DNA of 64,000 nt from Odontocerum albicorne (lineage: Eukaryota > Arthropoda > Insecta > Trichoptera > Odontoceridae), in the NCBI GenBank assembly GCA_949825065.1, contig OX463863.1, positions 15,174,345 to 15,238,344 on the forward strand. The letters are read 5' to 3'. A program made the translations under genes and the position numbers. Shown here piece after piece: positions 57,766-64,000 of the stretch. Each line of letters starts with the position of its first letter. The stretch's first letter is position 1. A model generated the notes under the pieces. The model made no database searches, was not told where the DNA came from, and saw nothing but the letters and a program-made list of their open reading frames with translations.

Positions 57766-57900
57766 GGATAAGAGCCCTTAAAGCTTAGGAGGTTGCGGGA
57801 GACATTCTTAGAAAAAGGTTATTTAATATCTTATGCAAGGACTCATAGTATCGAGAAACACTCAAACTCCATTGTAGAATTGCATTTTTAAATTAAAGCT

Positions 57901-58197
57901 ATCAAAAAATTAATTTTTCAAAAAAGCAAGAGCGTAAAACTTATTTTTCTATTTTATTACTTTACTATTTTTCATGCCTTTTGAAATAATTTTTCAGGTG
58001 TTATATTTTGTTGTTTCACTATTTTCGTTTGATTCTTTAAAATGAATAAATATCTTGCTGTGTTGTGTTGCTCTATTCGGCATACCGGCTGGATTAATAA
58101 TATTTTTATTATTAATAACACAGTGTGAATTATGGGCGATTTTTTACTGTATAATCCTTAAACTTTGATACTTTTAAACAATTCATATCTAGAATGT
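57901..58197. other. AT-rich flank
   Basis: No gene seen. It contains a short A/T palindromic phrase near 58100 (attaataatatttttattattaat). Confidence 0.4.
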
Positions 58198-58636
58198 GTT
58201 TTTTTCTGGAAATTTTGCAAGGAATTAAGGAAAGAAAAAAAATATTAAAAAAAAGCGACCGGAATGATTTGTTTAAATGTGTAACTTGTCCTTATAAATA
58301 ACTTTTATTTAATTCAATGACTGAATTATGGTTCAGTAGCTTTGTCACTAATTGACTTGCAGGCGAATAGCCATGGTATAATGTCACAGTATTGTGGTTG
58401 GCAGAGAGATCGAGTCTTCATTTCATTTAGGTTCCATATTTGTTTGCCACTTGCTCCGTACATCTTGTGATGGCATAAATATGGATAATTTTATACATTG
58501 GTCATATTTAATTATTATACATCACACCTTGCATTTTAAAAATATTTTTCTCTTCGGAAGTTATTTCAAATTTTAATGTGAAATTACACCAAATACTTTT
58601 GAATGATGGTTTTCAATATTTTGAGTATCTCAGCGA
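58198..58636 (+). repeat. Right arm of the long inverted duplication
   Basis: Reverse-complement match to 690-1178: ggaaattttgcaaggaatta, gcgaatagccatggtataatg, tccgtacatcttgtgatggc and gaatgatggttttcaatatt occur in mirror order. Its outermost part is repeated directly at 58740-58815 (caaatacttgtgaatgatgg). Confidence 0.7.
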
Positions 58637-58879
58637 TTCCTCATGTCATAAAATCAGTGGTACTTGGCCTTCCAGAGACGTGTGGTAATTGGTCTTCCAT
58701 TAAAACAATGACAAAATAATTTTTATTAAGATAAAATACCTGTAAGGAAGTGCATCAAATACTTGTGAATGATGGATTTTGGTATTTTATGTATCTTAGC
58801 GATCCCCTATGTTATAAACCATAATTAAAATTTCTATTTTAGTATTTGTATATAATGTTTACTTACACACATTAAATCT

Positions 58880-59095
58880 GGTACTCTGTGTAAAATTAAT
58901 TATTAGTGTTCCTTCTATTAATGCAATCTGTGCTGGAGAGCGAAAATTTTCATCTATGAAGTGTAACTGTGGATAATAAAGCATGGCACTTTTACTTGAC
59001 ATTGGCGTATACTCCCTCGTATATAGAACTTCACGGCTATTATTCAAAGAGAGAGAGAGAAAGCATGGCTTAATTAGCACAGATTTTTTCCTCTA
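58880..59095 (+). repeat. Fragment of zinc-finger 5' flank
   Basis: Matches 45600-45730 (ctattaatgcaatctgtg, ggcgtatactccctcgtatat, cacggctattattcaaag). It shows that another plus-oriented unit once began here, or that recombination left a stub. Confidence 0.6.
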
Positions 59096-59137
59096 TGGTC
59101 GTCGGCCCGGGAAATAAATTATCGTAGTTAAAAAAAC

Positions 59138-59230
59138 AAATTTATTTTTAATTTAGATCATTCAACAAAATTTTAATTTAGATCATTCAACAACTAAATT
59201 TGGTTTGATTTAGATCATTCAACAAAATAA
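59138..59230. repeat. Three-copy tandem repeat
   Basis: Three near-identical copies of aatttagatcattcaacaa plus spacer. Confidence 0.8.
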
Positions 59231-59289
59231 CCTTTCACTCTACCATTATTTATATACCTGTTATATTATACCATATATTGTGAACATAT

Positions 59290-60970
59290 AAGTGTTTCCT
59301 TTCATCATAGAAACACTGGGAGGTAATTTTTTTCCTTCTTCCTGTTTTACGTTTTTTCGTATTTTTTGTAAAATAATTCCACGCAAATCCCCTGATTCTA
59401 AACTTCCAGATATAATAACCTCTGATAGCGAATTGGTAACCGAAGAGGAAATCTCGGTCTCATCTTTCATGGAAGTAAAACACAAAATTAAAAGAAAGAG
59501 AACGAGGAACCTAAGGCCTGAGAGCCGTCAAGGATCGCCTGAATAAAAATTAAACCCTCTTACTGTACCATCGACTGAAACACTCCAAACAGTCATAACC
59601 CCTACAACACCCTCCCCTATACTCCCTGCACACCCTTCTCTGGCCCAGGATAGAGAATATGATAAACATGGCCTATGTTACGTGGTACACGTGCAAATAA
59701 TTACTGATTCACCAGGAATATCCATTAATTCAATTACCTTTGGAACGTTCCTTAAAAACAATAAAATATCAGATATGTCACCAAAAAACGGTATTAAATG
59801 AATAGGTCGGAATAGATTGGCGGTATCATAGTCTTTGATAAAATGCAGCCCTTACCGATATCGGCTTTAAATAATTTATTCCCTATTTCATGGTCACCAG
59901 AATGGGCCTCGCAAGCGCAATAGATTTATCAATATGTTCAGCCACATGAGCCCCTACGCTATCGTGGAATGTAGTGCCTGATCCCCACAGCAGTGATCAC
60001 CTTCCCATAATCATTACATTTCCATTACCTCATCCTCCATTCATTAACCCCATCTGTAATAAATTTATCACCGGTAAAGCCTATTGAAACAAATTCTCCC
60101 ATTCTCTCGATACCTCAATACAACAACTAGATTGGCCGACACATAAAAGTTTCCATACTCAGTATGATAAATTCGTGGAGCTGGTGATCCAGGCGGCTCA
60201 CTCTTCGATTCCCCTTAAAAAACCTCTCCTTTAAGCCACAACCCCCTCCATGGTGGGATGAGGAGTGCTCAAATGCAATTAAATCCTGGAAAAAGTGTAT
60301 TAATCTTATAAAAATAACATGACAGACAAATTTCCGCCTTTTTTCGTAAAGTATAGGCTGTCACAAAACGCTTGATTTCTAAGAAGAAGAAAGATGGATG
60401 GATACAGTTTTGTCACACCCTTTCGCCAGAAACTCCAATATCGACAGTGTGGGAGAATGTTAAGAAATTTAGGTCCATCTACTCAACTCGTTTACACAAA
60501 ATACCGTCTTAAAATAGAGTCTTTCACAAGAACCGTTTTTTTTTTTTTTTTTTAACCTGGCGAGTTTATTGTCATGTGGCAATCTCTTCCAACCAACCAG
60601 AAAGATGTTTAAAAGGCTCTTGGTAAAAACCAGACTGGAATCCCATTGAAAAAAAATTCTGTGTTCCAGCGGGGATCGAACCCGCAACCTCCGGATCGGC
60701 AGACAAGCGTCTTACCACCAGGCCACAGAGGTCGTCTAGTTTCGAGAGGTCTCCCGTAAGGATCAGTCCATAGCCCCCTCTTTTATAACATTTATACAGC
60801 AGATCTTGCGCACCCGGTTCCTCTCAATACCGTCATATTACAATATGAATAATTTTCATGTAAAAGAAGTTTAACCAGGCATAGATCGATTCCGATACCC
60901 AAGAAACAAAAGGAAGAACGAAAAAAAAATTTATTTGATCTTTTAAAAAATTATATTATATTTTCCTTCG
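59290..60970 (+). mobile_element. LINE with ORF1 and endonuclease remnants
   Basis: Degenerate plus-strand coding: HGLCYVVHVQI near 59672 (ORF1-like), VPDPHSSDHLPIIITFPLPHP near 59975-60040 (SDH motif of the apurinic-type endonuclease), PWWDEECSNAIKSWKKCI near 60245-60300 (linker before reverse transcriptase), and weak reverse-transcriptase N-terminal sequence after 60737. Many stops. A SINE is inserted at 60537. Jockey-like by motif pattern. Confidence 0.65.
60537..60736 (-). mobile_element. tRNA-derived SINE with LINE tail, copy 1
   Basis: On the minus strand: tRNA-like head (TGGCCTGGTGGTAAGACGC box A; GGTTCGATCCC box B), a ~75-bp body (ctggttttta, aagagcctttt), then the tail CTGGTTGGTTGGAAGAGATT shared with LINE 3' ends at 11990 and 16425, and a terminal A-run. 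It lacks the acceptor stem of a true tRNA gene. Confidence 0.85.
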
Positions 60971-61844
60971 ATAAAGTTTTTCCTGTGTTACGCTCCATAT
61001 GTTTTTTTCTGTCTTACGCTCTATATTTATTATACTTTCATTCATTAATTCTAATGTCACCTTTGTAGAGTTCATTGCACCATTCTACAACCACGCTGGC
61101 TGGAATAAAATTATAACTATAAGTAATAAACTTTGAATTTTTGACCAAAATAATTAATTTAATCCTTCATCTTTAAATCTCTTTGTAACAAGAAATTCCT
61201 GTACTTTATCTCTGGAGATTTTACAGAAAAAAATAATTAAAGGATAATAAATATTCAGTTTTCAATTTGTCAGTCAGTTTTTAACGTCTTATCCAGAAAT
61301 AATCCATATTGAAACGACTCCCTTCACAGGAATGGAAAAATTGGACTTTCCCATTTCTCTCTGGACGTGGGAGCTTTCATGGCAAACTCTTTAGCTTTAA
61401 TCTTGTCATTTCGCCCTGTTGCAATTTTTGCGGCCATTTTGATCTATCCAAAGAGCACATTCTTTAGTACTGCGATAAAAATTGATTTCCGAAGGGAACT
61501 CCACTCAGCCTTATATCGGTTCATCTTTGTGTTTCTCCGATCTAGTGGCGTCAAAGGATAGTTTTGCTGCATTCGAAACTTTCTGCGAAAGTATCGGCAC
61601 CTCACTGGGATGTTTGAACTCCAGACCTTTATAAGTATAATTTCTGCGCTGCGAGTCATTGTCCTTCTCGTGAAGTGAAAATGAAACACGTGCGCAGAAG
61701 CTACTGCGTAACGTAAGTGTTCTTATTTTGTAACACACGCTATCAAAGTAAAAGAAGTCAGCATTTGGAAGGTAGATCCTTGCAATTGTAAATTAGGTTG
61801 TTTATTTTGTAACTAAACGTTTGTAATTCTTATTTGACACATGC
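60971..61844. other. No recognised gene
   Basis: Minus frames at 61444-61738 (up to 81 codons) have no family I recognise; the patch is GC-richer and could be a host exon or an old repeat. Nothing else is supported. Confidence 0.4.
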
Positions 61845-62212
61845 GTTAAACAGGCGGCATTTTGTTGTGACGCTGAATCCAGTCGCCTTCCAAATCTTAT
61901 CCATGTTGTTGAACGCTGGCAGCTCCGATGCGGATGGGCAGCTCCGTCCGGAGATCACCATCGGAGGTGATGGTGGCACCCAGGCATCTGAATTTATTCA
62001 CCTGGGGGATCTGGTTGCCGTTAATCATCATCGGCGCCCCTCCATCCGGACATGCATCGTTGCACATGTATTCTGTTTTACCAGCGTTGACTCAAAGGCC
62101 GAGACGCAAATAATTTTCACATAATCTTGTGGTACTGCGCTGTAATCCGCTCACAGAAACATCGAATAGGACAAGATCATCTGCGTATTCAAGATCGTAC
62201 AGCGTCTCCACA
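61845..62212 (-). mobile_element. LINE reverse transcriptase fragment with YADD
   Basis: The minus strand reads LEYADDLVLFDVSVSGLQ, then TTRLCENYLRLGL, VNAGKTEYMCNDACPDGGAP, INGNQIPQVNKFRCLGATIT, DGDLRTELPIRIGAA, with a stop and small indels. It is a reverse-transcriptase palm fragment of the same broad LINE group as 13826-14078. It abuts the tail of SINE copy 2. Confidence 0.8.
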
Positions 62213-62214
62213 TT

Positions 62215-62380
62215 GCCTTGTGGCAATCTCTTCCAACCAACCAAAAAGCTGTTTTTATAGGCCCTAAGTGTTAACCAGACTGGAATCCTATTTAAAAAAA
62301 TCTGGGTTCCAGCGGGGATCGAACCCACAACCTCCGGATTGGCAGAGACGTGTCTTACCACCAGGCCACGGAGGTCGTCC
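62215..62380 (-). mobile_element. tRNA-derived SINE with LINE tail, copy 2
   Basis: Same structure as the copy at 60537: box A TGGCCTGGTGGTAAGACAC, box B GGTTCGATCCC, body, then tail ending in ctggttggttggaagagatt-like sequence (minus strand). About 85-90 percent similar by eye. Confidence 0.85.
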
Positions 62381-62609
62381 TTTAAACGTGTGTGAGATTT
62401 AGCGACGCCAAAACAAGTCTCAGTTCTGAAGCAAAAGACAATTTTGGACTTCTTTTCCTAAACTGTAGGCCTAATTTAATGTACTACTTTATATAAGGTA
62501 TGTTATGTATTTGTAAGACGTGTGATACAAAATATATACAGTTTTGTGTTAAATCAGTTATCCGAACACCTCCAGTCCCAAATTGTTTCGGATAATCGAT
62601 GCTCTACTG

Positions 62610-62802
62610 CAGTGTTTCCCAACGTTTTTTGTGCTATGCCCCACCTAAGTCTTTCTAAAATTCTTATGCCCCCCCTACGTAACGGTAACGTGACAAAGCG
62701 ATCAAACTACGACTTAACTCTGAATGAGTCAATTTTCGAATTGCCCCCCTTATAAATCAAATTGCCCCCCTGTGGGGCATGGGCCCACGTTAGGAAACAC
62801 CG
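62610..62802. mobile_element. 193-bp hAT-type MITE
   Basis: Ends CAGTGTTTCCCAACGT and inverted CGGTGTTTCCTAACGT, with 8-bp flanking duplication CTCTACTG / CTTTACTG. Repeated C-runs (ttgcccccct) lie inside. No coding sequence. Confidence 0.75.
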
Positions 62803-62959
62803 CTTTACTGTATCTACTTTAAACGTTTTGGGCGTCATCTCTCTAAACTAATACGACATAATGTTGCATTTAATGTAAATATACACTCATAAGCAAGAAT
62901 ATTTCTTTAAAACCTTAGAATTAATTCAGATCTGAAGAGGTTTAATTCAACACTCATTT

Positions 62960-64000
62960 AGTCTGTGAAATATTACTTGATGGCTCTTTCATTACCATCA
63001 AATATACCAATCAAAAACCTAGGAGTGCTAATATACTCGTATAACAGTCTCTTATGGAGAGATCAAATAAGTGTGGTAAGCCGAAGGATCTTCTTCAGCC
63101 TTTATTCCCTGAAAGCAGGGGTCTCCAAACATTTTAGCCTAAGGGCCACACTGATCCCTCCACTAAGATCCAAGGGCCAAGACCTAGCTAGCTCATCATA
63201 CCAACATATAAAAATGTTGAATTACGCGTAATTTTTTGTATTGGGACTAGCCGACCAGTGAGATTTTTTTCCGCTTTCGGCACTACTTATCTGTGTAAAA
63301 AAACATTCTCCAAAATGAAATATACAAAAAATATTTACAGATTCAAATTAACTGATGAGCATTTGAAGTCGCTGCTGATAATTTCCAATAGTAAACTTGA
63401 TCCACAACTGCAAACAATTGTCAGTGGAAAGTTACAGCTACATAAATCTCATTAATCATAATTATAATGTTTCATTTCATTATCTGCATTACCTATGTAC
63501 ATATGTCACTTATTGTAAGTTTTTAGGATAAATCTCGTATCATTAATTACAGTTAAAAAGTTCAATTTCATAATGTATGTCAGTTATTGTCTTACTTAAT
63601 TGATCGTTAAATAAAAACATCTGATTAAAATTTTGTATGATTTACTTACATCGTAAATTTTCCAATGTAATCAAAATGAACTATGATGGGCCGGATACCG
63701 GGCATATCCGGTCCACTACCGCGGGCCTGATTGGTGGTGCTCGCAGGCAGTAGTTTGGAGACCCCTGTCTTAAAGTGTTGCAAAGATTGCTGCCTACTAA
63801 AAAATAAATTTTACTCGTGTGATCTCTGTTCTTTTCCCGATTCTGGACTATGCGGACGCCTGTTATTTGGATGTTACAGAGGAACAGCTGGACAAATTAG
63901 TGTCTTCAAAAATTTTGTCTAAGATTTATCTTTAACCTGAGAAAGTACGATCATATCATTTCATACCAGAAGGCGCTGAACTGGTTTAACACATACTATC
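62960..64000 (+). mobile_element. LINE reverse transcriptase C-terminus split by hAT
   Basis: Before the hAT, plus-strand IKNLGVLIYSYNSLLWRDQI and VSRRIFFSLYSLK (63015-63107). After it, LQRLLPTK, PILDYADACYLDVTEEQLDKL-like codons in mixed frames and LRKYDHISY-type sequence (63776-64000), running off the window. Together they form the C-terminal thumb region of a Jockey-like LINE. Stops and frameshifts are present. Confidence 0.7.
63116..63767 (+). mobile_element. hAT element remnant
   Basis: A 652-bp element with ends CAGGGGTCTCCAAAC and its inverse, flanked by CCTGAAAG / TCTTAAAG (6 of 8). It retains the C-terminal hAT dimerisation region at 63258-63455 (FGTTYLCKKTFSKMKYTKN, RFKLTDEHLKSLL). 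The zinc-finger and catalytic regions are deleted. Confidence 0.85.

Larger units (their letters stand above)
53816..57900 (+). pseudogene. Broken zinc-finger exon 3 split by two transposons
   Basis: Exon start 53816 (SGDMDNIYKNNP, YGCGNCSQTFS) with a deletion and stop near 53912, then HERIHNGE to about 53945. After a mariner, fingers resume at 54925 (YAAVDI frame; SCGYCPKKCH-stop, CGQCGKQSQT). After a piggyBac they resume at 57766-57870 with very decayed finger sequence. The closest relative is gene D exon 3. Confidence 0.75.

Noticed and set aside
60660..60736. tRNA gene (also 62305-62380)
   Set aside because: A and B boxes are present but the acceptor and anticodon arms do not complete a cloverleaf, and the sequence continues into a SINE body and LINE tail.

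Overview
This window is eukaryotic, AT-rich and almost certainly from an insect. It has spliced C2H2 zinc-finger genes, an exon pair of an insect-type serine protease homologue, and a dense mix of mariner, piggyBac, PIF/Harbinger, hAT, LINE, Penelope-like and SINE copies. The order of insect cannot be fixed from the sequence. I see no bacterial operon, CRISPR array, rRNA gene or true tRNA gene.

The core is a young cluster of paralogous zinc-finger genes. Four complete three-exon models can be built. Genes A (6256-8421), B (20091-22652) and C (30437-38842) lie on the minus strand, and gene D (49612-53483) lies on the plus strand. In each, exon 1 is 184 nt (MDPQLHK start), exon 2 is a short acidic exon, and exon 3 carries 9-18 fingers; all junctions are phase 1 and every total is divisible by three. 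Broken units accompany them: an exon-1 stub at 1188, an orphan exon 1 at 47612, finger remnants at 5690-6255, 29930-30436 and 45070-45300, and a shattered finger exon at 53816-57900. A tandem array of a 145-bp exon-1 piece sits at 28271-29285. Minus-strand units fill the left two thirds and plus-strand units the right third. Inverted copies of one flank (about 690-1178 and 58198-58636) bracket the cluster.

Layout: 0-4 kb, inverted arm, 5' flank copy and Penelope-like remnant; 4-9.4 kb, mariner scrap, degenerate fingers, gene A; 9.4-18.8 kb, a LINE-rich island holding a serine protease homologue pseudogene, minisatellites and a TTAA element; 18.8-24.5 kb, Mos1-like mariner and gene B; 24.5-30.4 kb, irritans-type mariner, Harbinger fragment, mariner fragment, exon-1 array; 30.4-43.4 kb, gene C, split by a nested Tc1/mariner-superfamily plus piggyBac insertion in intron 2 and preceded by a second piggyBac; 43.4-49.6 kb, Penelope-like remnants, orphan exon 1, duplicated 5' flanks; 49.6-57.9 kb, gene D with an apparently intact mariner in intron 1, then a finger exon split by a mariner and a piggyBac; 58-64 kb, inverted arm, LINE pieces, two SINEs, a small hAT-type element and a hAT remnant inside a LINE.

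The genes encode proteins with ΨKxE-rich acidic N-termini and finger arrays that differ in number, as expected of fast-evolving DNA-binding repressor families; their targets are unknown. The feature I find most interesting is a near-perfect inverted repeat of about 55 nt kept at the same place in intron 1 of all four genes.
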